Origin: DASRDR01 sp035550795
GTDB taxonomy: Bacteria > Methylomirabilota > Methylomirabilia > Rokubacteriales > DASRDR01
Direction: 5' to 3'
Assembly (NCBI GenBank): GCA_035550795.1
Contig: DASZOL010000046.1
Span: forward strand, 1-64,000
DNA length: 64,000 nt
This document shows positions 15,045 to 25,786 of this stretch, piece by piece. Below the pieces are notes generated by a model. It had not been told where the DNA came from and searched no databases. It saw only the letters and a list, made by a program, of their open reading frames with translations. The number at the start of each line of letters is the position of its first letter. Position 1 is the first letter of the stretch. The position numbers were made by a program, and so were the translations under genes.

Positions 15045-18000
15045 GTGGCAGACTACTCCCAGCTCGCGATGAAGCTCTCAGCGCCCCCGCCTGACCTCGC
15101 GCCCATCGGCCAGTCCGACGCGCCCATCCGCGCGGAGCTGTTCAGCGTCGAGCGCCTGGAGCACTTCGCCGAGAGCATCGCGCCACGGCCGACGCTTCCC
15201 CCGGGCGCGCCGGGCCGGCCGCTCGCGTCCCGGATGCGAGACGACGGCCGCGTCCTGCTCCAGTGCTACCGGGTGCTCGCGGAGGTGATCCGAGAAGAGA
15301 GCGCGATCACGCCGGCGGCGGAGTGGTTTGTTGACAACTTCCACATCGTGGACGACGCGCTGCGGGAGATCCGGGAAGACCTGCCCGCCGGCTTCTACCG
15401 CCAGCTCCCGAAGCTCGCCGACGGACCCCTTCAGGGCTACCCACGCGTGCTCGGCCTGGCCTGGGGCTACGTCGCGCACACCGACAGCCGCCTCGAGCCG
15501 GAGACGCTTCGGCGCTTCATCCGCGCCTTCCAGCACGTGGAGCCCTTGGCCATCGGAGAGCTCTGGGCCGTTCCCATCGTGCTGCGCATCGCGCTCGTCG
15601 AGAACCTCCGGCGGCTGGCGGACCGGATCGTGCAGGCTCGCACCGCCCGGCGTGAGGCCGACACGCTCGCCAACGACTTGCTCGGGCTGGGCGGTCGCCC
15701 CGCTCGTCCCGTCGCCTTCGAGGCGTTCGAGGCCGCGACCGCGCAGGCCGCCTTTGCTGTACAGCTCGTCCAGCGGCTGCGTGAGCAGGACCCGGAGTCG
15801 ACGCCTGCGTGGCGCTGGCTGAACGAGCGGCTGGCGGCGAGGGGCACGTCGCCCGACGAGATCGTTCGCGTCGAGCATCAGACCCAGGCCGCCACGAACG
15901 TGACGGTCCGCAATGTCATCACCAGCCTGCGGCTGATGTCGACCCTCGACTGGCCGGGGTTCTTCGAGAGCGTCAGCCTGGTGGACGAGATGCTCCGCGC
16001 CAAGAGCGGGTTCGCCCTCATGGACTTTGCGACCCGCGACCGGTATCGCCACGCGATCGAGGATCTCGCGAGGGGCTCGGGACGGTCCGAGCTCGACGTC
16101 ACCCGTGCGGCGCTGGCCTGGGCCCAGCGGGCCACGCAGGGACCGGGCGCAGCTGCCGGGGACCGCCTTCAGGACCCCGGCTACTACCTGATCTCGAAGG
16201 GGCGGGCGGCCTTCGAGGCAGACCTCGGCTACCGGGTACCCCAGCGCCGGTGGCTGCTTCGTGCCTACGTGGCCGGCGCGACCCCGGGCTACCTGGGCAC
16301 CATCGCGCTCGTGACCGCGTTCCTGCTCACCCTTCCCCTGCACGCCGCGCTGGCCTCCGGCGTTGACCCGCTCCTCGTTGCCCTGCTGGGCCTCGTCGCC
16401 TTCTTCCCCGCGTCCGACCTCGCCGTCGCGCTGGTCAACCGCGGCGTGATGGAGCTGCTCGGCCCGCGGCTCCTGCCTCGGCTCGAGCTCCGGGAGGGAG
16501 TGCCGCCGAGCTTGCGGACGCTGATCGTGGTACCGACGCTGCTGACCAGCGAGGCCGACATCGAAGAGCAGATCGACCGGCTCGAGATTCACTATCTCGC
16601 CAACGCGGACGACGACATCCGCCTGGCGCTCCTGTCCGACCATCTGGACGCGCCCGCGGAGACGATGGCCGGGGATGGCCTGCTGGTCGCCGCGGCGGCC
16701 GATGGAATCGCGCGTCTGAATCGGCGCCACGGTCCGGCGTTCGATGGAGGCGATCGCTTTCTCCTGCTGCATCGCCGGCGAGTCTGGAACGCGGCGGAGG
16801 GCAAGTGGATCGGGTGGGAGCGCAAGCGCGGGAAGCTTCACGAGCTCAACCGTCTCCTCCGAGGCGCGCGCAACACGACATTCGTGCCGATCCAGGGACG
16901 GCCCCTCGCCGTGCCCACGTCCGTTCGCTTCGTCATCACCCTGGACGCCGATACGCGCCTCCCTCGCGGGGCCGCGACGCGTCTCGTCGGGCTGATGGCG
17001 CATCCCCTCAACCGGCCCGCGCTCGACGCCAGGGCGGGCCGGGTCGTGGACGGCTACGCGGTGCTCCAGCCGCGCATCACGCCCACGATGCCCACCGGCC
17101 AGGGGTCCCTGTTCCAGCAGATTTTCGGGGGCCCGGCCGGGATCGATCCGTATGCCGCCGCGATCTCGGACGTCTACCAGGACCTCTTCGGCGAGGGCTC
17201 CTACACGGGCAAGGGCATCTACGACGTGGATGCCTTTCAGGCCGCACTCGAGGGCCGCGTCCCCGAGAACACGCTGCTCAGCCACGACCTCTTCGAAGGG
17301 ATCTTCGCGCGCGCGGGGCTCGTCACCGACCTCGAGCTCTTCGAGGAGTTTCCGTCCCACTACGAGGCCGCGGCGGCGCGGCAGCACCGCTGGGCGCGGG
17401 GAGACTGGCAGCTGCTGCCCTGGATCCTCGGGAGGGGCGCCGCCGGGAGCCGCCGCACGGGGATCCCGCTCATCAGCCGGTGGAAGATGCTCGACAACCT
17501 GCGCCGGACCCTGTCGGCTCCGGCCGCCTGGTTGACGCTCGTCCTGGGCTGGACGCTTCCCCCCGATCAGGCCTCCATGTGGACGAGGCTGGTCCTGATC
17601 GCCATCGCGATCCCCGCCCTGATCCCCGTCCTCACGGAGATCGTGCCGGCGAGGCGGGGCGTCTCCAAGCGCAGCCACTTTCGCGCGCTCGGCAAGAGCG
17701 TCACCGTCGCCGTCGCCCAGATCGCGCTGGGGGTGGCCCTCCTCGCGCACCAAGCCTGGCTGATGGGCGATGCCATCGCGCGGACGCTCGGGCGCCTCTG
17801 CTTCACCCGGCGGCGGCTGCTTGAGTGGACGACGGCGGCGCAGGCCCGATCGACGCTGTCCCTCGGCGTCGCCGGCTCCTACCGACGCATGCGCGGCGCG
17901 GTGATCCTGGCCGCCGCCGCGGCGGCGCTGGTCACGATCACCAGGCCGGAGAGCTCGGTGGTCGCCGCCCCGTTCGTCCTGCTCTGGGCCGTGTCCCCGA

Positions 18001-21000
18001 TGGTGGCTCGATGGATCAGCCTGCCGGCGCGCGCCCGCTCGATGCCGATGCTGTCGTCCGACGAGGCGAGGCTCCTGCGCCTGACGGCGCGCCGCACATG
18101 GCGCTTCTTCGAGACCTTCGTCGGTCCAGGCGACCACTTCCTGCCGCCGGACAACTTCCAGGAGGACCCGAAGCCGGTCATCGCGCGTCGCACGTCTCCC
18201 ACCAACATGGGCCTGTACCTGCTGTCGGCGGTGGGCGCCCGCGACCTCGGGTGGTCCGGCGTCACCGACACCCTCGAACGGCTCGAGGCGACGCTGGCCA
18301 CGATGGGGCGGCTCGAGCTCTTCCGGGGCCACTTCTACAACTGGTACGGGACCGACACGCTTCAGCCGCTGGAGCCTCGCTACGTGTCGACCGTCGACAG
18401 CGGGAATCTCGCGGGCCATCTCCTCGTGGTGGCTAACGCGTGCCGCGGCGCCGCCGAGACCGAGCTACTGGGACGCTCGGCGCTGGCCGGCATCGGCGAC
18501 GCCGTGGGGCTTGTCGCGGAAGCGGCGAGGAGCCTCGGCGACGACCGGCGAACGCAGACCGTGACCCTGGGACATCTCGACGAGGCCCGTCGGACCCTGG
18601 TTGACGCGCTGGGCGACGTCCCGCTCACGGGGCCGGCATGGGTGGCCTGCCTCCGCCGGCTTGCCGCCAGCGCCGACACGCTCGTCGACATCGCCCAGAC
18701 GCTGACGGCGGAGCGCGGAGACGAGGAGGGATCCGAAGTGCTCGTGTGGGCCCGGGCGGTCCGCGCGACCATCGCGAGTTACCAGCGCGACGTCGAGACC
18801 ACGATGCCCTGGGCGCTCGACATCGAGCCCCTGCTGGCGTCGCTCTCGGACGAGCCTCCGGAGGCCACCACGGCCCTGCGGTCGCTCGTGGCCCCGCCCG
18901 CCGCCCTGGCCGAGCTGCGCGACCGCGCCGAGGCCGCGGCCGTCGAGCTCAGGAAGCTGGCCGGGGCCCGCGACGACCCGCGCCTGGCGGCCGCCATCCA
19001 GGGCCTCGAGGGCTCGGCGGCGGCGGCCGGAGCGCTCATCGACCGCCTGTCGGCGGCCGCCGACGTCGCGAAGGGCCTGTTCGACACGATGCACTTCGGC
19101 TTTCTGTACGACCCCGCCCGGAAGATCTTCTCGATCGGCTACCGCGTCACGGACGGGAGTCTCGATCCCAGCGGCTACGACCTGCTCGCGTCCGAGGCGC
19201 GCCTCGCCAGCTTCGTCGCGATCGCGAAGGGGGACGTCCCCGTATCGCACTGGTTCCACCTCGGTAGGCCCATGACGCCGGTGGACCTGGACGCGGCGCT
19301 CGTCTCCTGGTCCGGCTCGATGTTCGAGTACCTGATGCCGGCCCTCGTGATGAAGTTCCCGCTGGGAAGCCTCCTCCAGCAAACGTACCGGTTCGTCGTC
19401 CGCCGCCAGGTGAGTTACGGCGCCGAGCACGGCGTTCCGTGGGGAATCTCCGAATCTGCCTACAACGTGCGGGACCTCGACCTGACGTACCAGTACTCGA
19501 GCTTCGGCGTTCCCGGACTGGGGCTCGAGCGAGGCCTCAGCGAGGACCTGGTCGTCGCGCCGTACGCGACCGCCCTCGCGGCTATGGTGGATCCCGCGGC
19601 CGCGGTCCGGAACCTCGCGCGCCTGGTGGAGGTGGGCGCCCGCGGCCCCTATGGCTTCTACGAGGCGCTCGACTACACGCGCTCCCGGCGCCCAGAGGGG
19701 GAGCCGGTGGCGGTCGTGCGCGCTTACATGGCGCACCATCAGGGCATGACCCTCGTCGCGCTGGTGAACGTCCTTCGCGAGGGCTTGATGCAGGAGCGCT
19801 TCCACGCAGAACCCATCATCCAAGCGACCGAGCTCCTGCTGCAGGAGCGCGCCCCTCGGGACGTGGCAGTCGCGCGCCCTCGCGCGGAAGAGGTGGAGGC
19901 GCCCGCCCACGAGCGCGACTTCGTGGCGCCCTCGTTCCGCCAGTTCACGTCCCCCCACGAGCTGAGGCCCCGGACGCACCTGCTCTCGAACGGCCGCTAC
20001 GCGGTGATGCTGACGACGGCAGGCTCCGGCTACAGCCGCTGCGGCAACGTGGCAATCACCCGGTGGCGGGAAGACCCGACGCGCGACTGCTGGGGGACGT
20101 ACCTCTTCCTGCGGGACGTGCAGAGCGGGGCGGTGTGGTCGGCGGGATCCCAGCCCACGGGCGTCGAGACGGCGTCCTACCGCGTGACGTTCTTCGAGGA
20201 CCGAGCGGAGTATCAGCGCCGCGACGGCTCGATCACGACCACGCTCGAGGTGCTGGTCTCGCCCGAGGACGACGCGGAGATGCGCCGCGTGTCCCTCACG
20301 AACCTCGGGGCGCGGACGCGCGAGATCGAGCTCACGTCCTACGCCGAGCTGGTGCTGGCGCCGCCGGCCGCGGACGCAGCCCACCCGGCGTTCTCCAGTC
20401 TGTTCGTCGAGACGGAGGCGATCGCCGAGCTCGGCGCCCTCCTGGCCACGCGCCGTCTCCGCTCGGCGGCGGAGCCGACCGTCTGGGCGGCTCACGTCGT
20501 GGTCGTGGACGGTCCGTCCGGAGGGGGCGCCCAGTACGAAACCGACCGAGGGCGCTTCCTGGGGCGCGGACGAGGTATCCGGACGCCGATGTCCGTCATT
20601 GACGGCCGGCCCCTGTCGAACACGGCCGGCTCGGTGCTCGATCCGATCTTCAGCCTCAGACGGCGGGTCCGTCTGGCCCCGGGCGAGAGCGTGCGCGTCG
20701 TGTTCTCGACGCTCGTGGCGTCGACCCGCGAAGCCGCCGTCGCCGGCGCCGACCAGTATCGCGACCCGGCCACGTTCGAGCGCGTGGTCACGCTGGCGTG
20801 GACGCAGGCCCAGGTGCAGCTCCACCACCTCGGCATCAGCGCGGACGAGGCGCACCTGTTCCAGGACCTGGCCAGTCGAATCCTGTACTCGGACCCGGCG
20901 CTGCGCGCGTCCCCGGACGTGCTGGCGCGCAACCGCTCGGGCCCCTCGGCCCTGTGGGCCCACGGGATCTCCGGCGACTTGCCGATCGTCCTGGTCCGGA

Positions 21001-23831
21001 TCGACGAGCCTGAGGATCGAGGGATCGTCCGCCAGCTCCTGCGCGCCCACGAGTACTGGCGCCTGAAGGGCCTGGCGGTTGATCTGGTCATCGTCAACGA
21101 GAAGGCGCAGTCCTACACGCAGGAGCTGCAGAGTACGCTGGAGGCGCTGGTCCGGACGAGCCAGTCAGCCCTGCGGCACGAGGGGCACGACTCGCACGGG
21201 TCGGTGTTCATCTTGCGGAGAGACCTGCTCTCCCCCGCGGATCACGATGCGCTCCAGGCGGCCGCCCGGGCAATTCTCCTGAGCCGGCACGGCACGCTCC
21301 CCGAGCAGCTCGGACGCGCCCGAGCCGCTCGGGCCGCGCTTCCCCCGCCCCCGCGCCGCGTTGCCGGACCGGACGCGCCGAGCGACGCGCCGCCGCTCCG
21401 TCCGGAATTCGAGTTCTTCAACGGCCTGGGGGGCTTCGTCGACGGCGGACGCGAGTACGTCACGATCCTCGGCGAGGGCCAGTGGACGCCCGCGCCGTGG
21501 ATCAACGTGGTCGCGAACCCGAGCTTCGGCTTCCAGGTGTCGGAGTCCGGCGTCGGGTACACGTGGTGCCTGAACAGCCGTGAGAACCAGCTGACGCCGT
21601 GGTCCAACGACCCGGTCACGGACCTGTCTGGTGAGGCGCTGTACGTTCGCGACGAGGATTCGGGAACGCTGTGGAGCCCGACGGTCCTTCCGATCCGGGA
21701 GGAGACCTGGCCGTACGTCGCCCGGCACGGCCAGGGCTACAGCTGCTTCGAGCACACGTCCCACGGGATCTCGCTCGAGCTGCTCCAGTTCGTGCCGCCG
21801 GACGATCCGGTGAAGATCTCCCGGCTCGTCATCGAGAACCGGTCCGGCCGGCCCCGCCGGCTCTCAGTGACCGCCTACGTCGAGTGGGTCCTGGGCGCTT
21901 CGCGAAGCGCCCAGGCGCCGTTCGTCGTCACCGAGGTCGATCCGGACACCGGGGCGCTGCTGGCGCGCAATGCCTGGAACGTCGACTTCGGCAATCGCGT
22001 CGCCTTCGCCCACCTGGGCGGCGGTCCGATCAGCTGGACCGGCGACCGGACGGAGTTCCTGGGCCGGAACGGGACGCTGGACCATCCGGCGGCCCTGGAG
22101 GGTGGCGAGGCGCTCTCGGGCCGGGTGGGCCCGGGCCTCGATCCGTGCGCCGCCATCCAGACGGTGGTCGGGCTGCCTCCCGGCGGCCGGAGCGAGGTCG
22201 TGTTCCTGCTCGGCCAGACGGCTGGCCCCGACGAGGCGCGAGCGCTCGTCACGCGATACCGTGCGGTCGACGTCGCGGCCGCCCTGCAGGCGGTGAAGAC
22301 GCAGTGGGACGACATCGTCGGCGCCGTTCAGGTGCGGACGCCGGACCGGTCGCTGGACGTCATGCTGAACCGGTGGCTCCTGTACCAGACGCTGGCGTGC
22401 CGCGTGTGGGCCCGGACGGCCTTCTACCAGGCGGGCGGCGCGTACGGCTTTCGAGACCAGCTCCAGGACGTCATGGCCCTGACGGTCGCGAAGCGCGAGG
22501 TAGCTCGAGAGCACCTTCTCCGGGCGGCGGGCCGTCAGTTCCTCGAAGGCGACGTGCAGCACTGGTGGCACCCTCCGTCGGGCCGGGGCGTCCGGACGCG
22601 GATCTCCGACGACCGGGTGTGGCTCCCCTTCGCCGTCTCCCACTACCTCGAAGTCACCGGGGACATGGCCGTGCTGGACGAGGTGGTGCCGTTCCTCGAG
22701 GGGCCGTCCCTCGCGGCCGGGGAGGCCGACGCGTACTTCGAGCCTGCGGTATCGGCCCAGCGCGCTTCTCTCTTCGAGCACTGCGCCCGCGCGCTGGACC
22801 GGAGTCTCGCCGCCGGCCCGCACGACCTCCCGCTCATCGGCAGCGGAGACTGGAACGACGGCATGAACCGGGTCGGGATCGAGGGACGCGGAGAGAGCGT
22901 GTGGCTCGGGTGGTTCCTGCACACGACGCTCTGGGAATTCGCACGGTACGCGGACGCTCGCGGCGACCGCCCCCGGGCGGAGGCGTGGCGGCGCCACGTG
23001 CACCGCCTGAAGACGGCGCTCGAGGAGCACGGGTGGGACGGCGACTGGTACCGGCGCGCGTACTTCGACGACGGGACCCCGCTGGGGTCCGTCGTCAACG
23101 TGGAATGCCGGATCGACTCGATCGCCCAGTCATGGGGCGTGCTCTCGGGCGCCGCGGAGCCCGCCCGCGGGGCGCGCGCGATGGCCGCCGTCGAGGAGTA
23201 CCTCGTGCGGCGCGGGCAGGAGCTGATCCTCCTGTTCACGCCGCCTTTTGACGCCGCTCCCGCCGACCCCGGCTACATCAAGGGGTATCCGCCCGGCGTT
23301 CGCGAGAACGGCGGACAGTACACGCACGCCGCCATCTGGGCCGTGATGGCATTCGCCGCGCTGGGCGACGGTGACAAGGCGAACGAGCTCTTCTCCATCC
23401 TGAACCCCATCAACCGGACGAGCACCCGCGCCGGTGTCCACCGCTATAAGGTGGAGCCCTACGTCATCGCGGCAGACGTCTACGCCGAGCGTCCCCACAC
23501 CGGCCGCGGCGGATGGACGTGGTACACGGGCTCCGCGGGGTGGATGTACCGGGCCGGGATCGAGTGGCTCCTCGGATTCCGGGTGCGCGGCGCGACTCTC
23601 CATCTCGATCCGTGCATCCCGCGCGCCTGGCGGCGGTACGAGATCTCGTTCCGGTACCACGCATCGCGCTACGAGATCACGGTCGAGAACCCGCAGGGAG
23701 TCACGCGCGGGATCGCGACGATGGAGGTCGACGGGCGCCCCGTCGACGTCGGCAGCGGGACGCTCGCCCTGTCCGAGGACGGAGCGCGGCGGCGCGTCCG
23801 GGTCGTGCTGGGGCCCCAAGAGCGGCCATGA
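15045..23831 (+). CDS. ndvB: Cyclic beta-1,2-glucan synthase (NdvB/ChvB-like)
   Basis: A 2928-residue membrane protein, close to the ~2800-2900 residues of ChvB/NdvB/Cgs. The N-terminal ~400 residues match the region before the glycosyltransferase part. Membrane segments lie around residues 440-480. A GT84 domain includes the acidic V-I-T-L-D-A-D-T-R-L-P motif near 660, the C-terminal Q-x-x-R-W-like Q-H-R-W-A-R-G-D-W-Q-L near 815, and further membrane helices around 850-1030. The second half holds two carbohydrate-binding repeats and a GH94 phosphorylase domain with G-Y-T-W-C-L-N-S-R-E-N-Q, A-Y-G-F-R-D-Q-L-Q-D and G-S-G-D-W-N-D-G-M-N-R-V-G (2604-2616), where D2607 is the usual catalytic acid. 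It should make cyclic periplasmic glucan used in osmoadaptation and surface properties. GTG 15045 is favoured by a GGAG upstream; ATG 15069 is an alternative. No exporter (ChvA) gene is in the window. Confidence 0.92.
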   Translation: MADYSQLAMKLSAPPPDLAPIGQSDAPIRAELFSVERLEHFAESIAPRPTLPPGAPGRPLASRMRDDGRVLLQCYRVLAEVIREESAITPAAEWFVDNFHIVDDALREIREDLPAGFYRQLPKLADGPLQGYPRVLGLAWGYVAHTDSRLEPETLRRFIRAFQHVEPLAIGELWAVPIVLRIALVENLRRLADRIVQARTARREADTLANDLLGLGGRPARPVAFEAFEAATAQAAFAVQLVQRLREQDPESTPAWRWLNERLAARGTSPDEIVRVEHQTQAATNVTVRNVITSLRLMSTLDWPGFFESVSLVDEMLRAKSGFALMDFATRDRYRHAIEDLARGSGRSELDVTRAALAWAQRATQGPGAAAGDRLQDPGYYLISKGRAAFEADLGYRVPQRRWLLRAYVAGATPGYLGTIALVTAFLLTLPLHAALASGVDPLLVALLGLVAFFPASDLAVALVNRGVMELLGPRLLPRLELREGVPPSLRTLIVVPTLLTSEADIEEQIDRLEIHYLANADDDIRLALLSDHLDAPAETMAGDGLLVAAAADGIARLNRRHGPAFDGGDRFLLLHRRRVWNAAEGKWIGWERKRGKLHELNRLLRGARNTTFVPIQGRPLAVPTSVRFVITLDADTRLPRGAATRLVGLMAHPLNRPALDARAGRVVDGYAVLQPRITPTMPTGQGSLFQQIFGGPAGIDPYAAAISDVYQDLFGEGSYTGKGIYDVDAFQAALEGRVPENTLLSHDLFEGIFARAGLVTDLELFEEFPSHYEAAAARQHRWARGDWQLLPWILGRGAAGSRRTGIPLISRWKMLDNLRRTLSAPAAWLTLVLGWTLPPDQASMWTRLVLIAIAIPALIPVLTEIVPARRGVSKRSHFRALGKSVTVAVAQIALGVALLAHQAWLMGDAIARTLGRLCFTRRRLLEWTTAAQARSTLSLGVAGSYRRMRGAVILAAAAAALVTITRPESSVVAAPFVLLWAVSPMVARWISLPARARSMPMLSSDEARLLRLTARRTWRFFETFVGPGDHFLPPDNFQEDPKPVIARRTSPTNMGLYLLSAVGARDLGWSGVTDTLERLEATLATMGRLELFRGHFYNWYGTDTLQPLEPRYVSTVDSGNLAGHLLVVANACRGAAETELLGRSALAGIGDAVGLVAEAARSLGDDRRTQTVTLGHLDEARRTLVDALGDVPLTGPAWVACLRRLAASADTLVDIAQTLTAERGDEEGSEVLVWARAVRATIASYQRDVETTMPWALDIEPLLASLSDEPPEATTALRSLVAPPAALAELRDRAEAAAVELRKLAGARDDPRLAAAIQGLEGSAAAAGALIDRLSAAADVAKGLFDTMHFGFLYDPARKIFSIGYRVTDGSLDPSGYDLLASEARLASFVAIAKGDVPVSHWFHLGRPMTPVDLDAALVSWSGSMFEYLMPALVMKFPLGSLLQQTYRFVVRRQVSYGAEHGVPWGISESAYNVRDLDLTYQYSSFGVPGLGLERGLSEDLVVAPYATALAAMVDPAAAVRNLARLVEVGARGPYGFYEALDYTRSRRPEGEPVAVVRAYMAHHQGMTLVALVNVLREGLMQERFHAEPIIQATELLLQERAPRDVAVARPRAEEVEAPAHERDFVAPSFRQFTSPHELRPRTHLLSNGRYAVMLTTAGSGYSRCGNVAITRWREDPTRDCWGTYLFLRDVQSGAVWSAGSQPTGVETASYRVTFFEDRAEYQRRDGSITTTLEVLVSPEDDAEMRRVSLTNLGARTREIELTSYAELVLAPPAADAAHPAFSSLFVETEAIAELGALLATRRLRSAAEPTVWAAHVVVVDGPSGGGAQYETDRGRFLGRGRGIRTPMSVIDGRPLSNTAGSVLDPIFSLRRRVRLAPGESVRVVFSTLVASTREAAVAGADQYRDPATFERVVTLAWTQAQVQLHHLGISADEAHLFQDLASRILYSDPALRASPDVLARNRSGPSALWAHGISGDLPIVLVRIDEPEDRGIVRQLLRAHEYWRLKGLAVDLVIVNEKAQSYTQELQSTLEALVRTSQSALRHEGHDSHGSVFILRRDLLSPADHDALQAAARAILLSRHGTLPEQLGRARAARAALPPPPRRVAGPDAPSDAPPLRPEFEFFNGLGGFVDGGREYVTILGEGQWTPAPWINVVANPSFGFQVSESGVGYTWCLNSRENQLTPWSNDPVTDLSGEALYVRDEDSGTLWSPTVLPIREETWPYVARHGQGYSCFEHTSHGISLELLQFVPPDDPVKISRLVIENRSGRPRRLSVTAYVEWVLGASRSAQAPFVVTEVDPDTGALLARNAWNVDFGNRVAFAHLGGGPISWTGDRTEFLGRNGTLDHPAALEGGEALSGRVGPGLDPCAAIQTVVGLPPGGRSEVVFLLGQTAGPDEARALVTRYRAVDVAAALQAVKTQWDDIVGAVQVRTPDRSLDVMLNRWLLYQTLACRVWARTAFYQAGGAYGFRDQLQDVMALTVAKREVAREHLLRAAGRQFLEGDVQHWWHPPSGRGVRTRISDDRVWLPFAVSHYLEVTGDMAVLDEVVPFLEGPSLAAGEADAYFEPAVSAQRASLFEHCARALDRSLAAGPHDLPLIGSGDWNDGMNRVGIEGRGESVWLGWFLHTTLWEFARYADARGDRPRAEAWRRHVHRLKTALEEHGWDGDWYRRAYFDDGTPLGSVVNVECRIDSIAQSWGVLSGAAEPARGARAMAAVEEYLVRRGQELILLFTPPFDAAPADPGYIKGYPPGVRENGGQYTHAAIWAVMAFAALGDGDKANELFSILNPINRTSTRAGVHRYKVEPYVIAADVYAERPHTGRGGWTWYTGSAGWMYRAGIEWLLGFRVRGATLHLDPCIPRAWRRYEISFRYHASRYEITVENPQGVTRGIATMEVDGRPVDVGSGTLALSEDGARRRVRVVLGPQERP

Positions 23832-23839
23832 CGCAGGCG

Positions 23840-25786
23840 TCAGGTCGCCTCAGCGATGGCCGTGATCGCCTCGGGGTTCTCGAGCGACGACACGTCGCCG
23901 ACCGGCTGCCCGAGGTGCGTCGCGCGTATCACCCGGCGCATGATCTTCGCGCTCCGGGTCTTCGGGAGGTCGCGCGTGAACAGCACCTTCTCGGGCTTGA
24001 GCGCCTTGCCCATCGCCCCGGCCACGCGGTCGGACAGCTCTCCGCGGAGCGCCTCGGACGGCGCGTGGCCGGAGCGCAGCACGACGAAGCAGACCACCGC
24101 CTGCCCCTTGATCGCGTGGGGGACGCCGATGGCGCCCGCCTCCGCAACCGCGGGATGGCCGACCAGCGCCGACTCGACCTCGGCCGGTCCGAGCCGCTTG
24201 CCGGCGATCTTGAGCGTGTCGTCCGAGCGCCCCTGGATGAACCAGAAGCCGTCATCGTCCACGTACGCCCAGTCGCCGTGGACCCAGACGTTGGGCCAGC
24301 GCGACCAGTACGTCTCCTCGTAGCGCGCCGGGTCGCGCCAGAACCCCGCGGTCATGCCCGGCCACGGCTTGGTGATCACCAGCTCGCCGACCTGCCCGCG
24401 CACCGGCTCGCCGTCCTCGTCGAAACACTCGGCGGCCATGCCCGGGATCGGGCCTGAGAAGGCACAGGGCTTCAGCGGCGCGATCGGAAAGCAGCCGAGG
24501 ATCCCGCCAGAGATCTCGGTACCGCCGGAATAGTTGATGATCGGGATCCGTCCCTTGCCCGCGTGCGAGAAGAGCCAGTGGTACGGCTCGGGATTCCACG
24601 GTTCACCCGTGGATCCGAGAATTCGGAGCGAGGACAGGTCGTGCGCGTGCACGGGCTCGGGGCCATGGGGCATGAGCGCGCGCACGGCCGTCGGCGAGAT
24701 TCCCAGCACGCTGATGCGGTGTCGCTCGACGAGGCTCCACAGCCGATCGGGCTTCGGATGGTCCGGCACGCCCTCGAATACGACCGCCGTGCCGCCGTGG
24801 AACAGGGCGGCGATGAGCGCCATCGGACCCATGAGCCAGCCGAGGTCGGTCAGCCAGAACAGTCGGTCCTCCTCGCCGACGTCCATGCAGTAGGCGAAGT
24901 CGTGCGCGGTCTTGATGAGGAAGCCGCCGTGCGTGAGCACGGCCCCCTTCGGCCGGCCCGTCGTCCCGGACGTGTAGATGATGAGGCACGGCCGGTCGGC
25001 CTCGACCGGCAGCGCCGCCGCACGGTCACTTTGGCCGGCGAGGGCCTCGTGCCACCAGCGGTCGCGCCCCCTCGTCCAGGCGATCTCGCGGTCGAGGCGA
25101 CGATGGACGAGCATCGCCCTGACGGACGGGCACTGGGCCACGGCCTCGTCGGCCGTCTCCTTCAGTCGCACGACCTGGCCGCGGCGGTAGAAGCCGTCAG
25201 CCGTGATCACGAGCTTGGCTTCGCAGTCGGACAGGCGGGATGCCACGGCGCCCGCGCCGAACCCGGAGAAGCACGGGGTGTAGATGGCGCCGATCTTCGT
25301 CACCGCGAGCGTCGCGATCGTGGCCTCGGGCGACATCGGCAGGAAGATCCCGACGCGGTCACCCTCGCCGACACCGAGGCCCTGCAGCGCGTTCGCCAGA
25401 CGGTTCACGTCGGCCGCCAGCTCGGCGTAGGTCAGCGTGCGCGCCTGGCCGTCGTCTCCTTCCCAGACGAGCGCCGGCTTGGTCCCGCGGCCGGCATCCA
25501 CGTGACGATCCACGCAGTTGTCGGTGATGTTCAGCCGGCCGCCGGGAAACCAGATCGGCCACGGAATGCCGCGGGAACCATCGAGGACACGCGCGTAGGG
25601 CGTCGTCCAGCGCACGCCGAGGTCCCGCTCCACCGCCTGCCAATACCACGCGAGGTCGGAGACGGACCGGCGCTGGAGCTCTGGCAGCGCGGGGATGCCC
25701 TGGGCGTGCATGAAGCGGCCGATGCGCGAGCGCTGGGCGACCTCGGCGGTGGGACGCCAGACGATACCGTCGGTCTCCGTCGTCAT
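23840..25786 (-). CDS. Acetoacetyl/acetyl-CoA synthetase-like AMP-forming ligase
   Basis: A 648-residue ANL-superfamily enzyme. The AMP-binding loop is I-I-Y-T-S-G-T-T-G-R-P-K-G, followed by L-G-W-L-M-G-P, the A5 region N-Y-S-G-G-T-E-I-S-G-G-I, and the hinge/adenylate motifs H-G-D-W-A-Y-V-D-D-D-G-F-W-F-I-Q-G-R-S-D-D. The catalytic lysine is in R-S-A-K-I-M-R-R near the C-terminus. N-terminal F-P-G-G-R-L-N-I-T-D-N-C-V-D-R-H is typical of acetyl-CoA synthetase relatives. It activates a carboxylate to acyl-CoA; the exact acid is not clear. GGAGG precedes ATG 25786, overriding an upstream frame start at 25840. It converges on the glucan synthase with 8 bases between stops. Confidence 0.9.
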   Translation of the reverse strand: MTTETDGIVWRPTAEVAQRSRIGRFMHAQGIPALPELQRRSVSDLAWYWQAVERDLGVRWTTPYARVLDGSRGIPWPIWFPGGRLNITDNCVDRHVDAGRGTKPALVWEGDDGQARTLTYAELAADVNRLANALQGLGVGEGDRVGIFLPMSPEATIATLAVTKIGAIYTPCFSGFGAGAVASRLSDCEAKLVITADGFYRRGQVVRLKETADEAVAQCPSVRAMLVHRRLDREIAWTRGRDRWWHEALAGQSDRAAALPVEADRPCLIIYTSGTTGRPKGAVLTHGGFLIKTAHDFAYCMDVGEEDRLFWLTDLGWLMGPMALIAALFHGGTAVVFEGVPDHPKPDRLWSLVERHRISVLGISPTAVRALMPHGPEPVHAHDLSSLRILGSTGEPWNPEPYHWLFSHAGKGRIPIINYSGGTEISGGILGCFPIAPLKPCAFSGPIPGMAAECFDEDGEPVRGQVGELVITKPWPGMTAGFWRDPARYEETYWSRWPNVWVHGDWAYVDDDGFWFIQGRSDDTLKIAGKRLGPAEVESALVGHPAVAEAGAIGVPHAIKGQAVVCFVVLRSGHAPSEALRGELSDRVAGAMGKALKPEKVLFTRDLPKTRSAKIMRRVIRATHLGQPVGDVSSLENPEAITAIAEAT

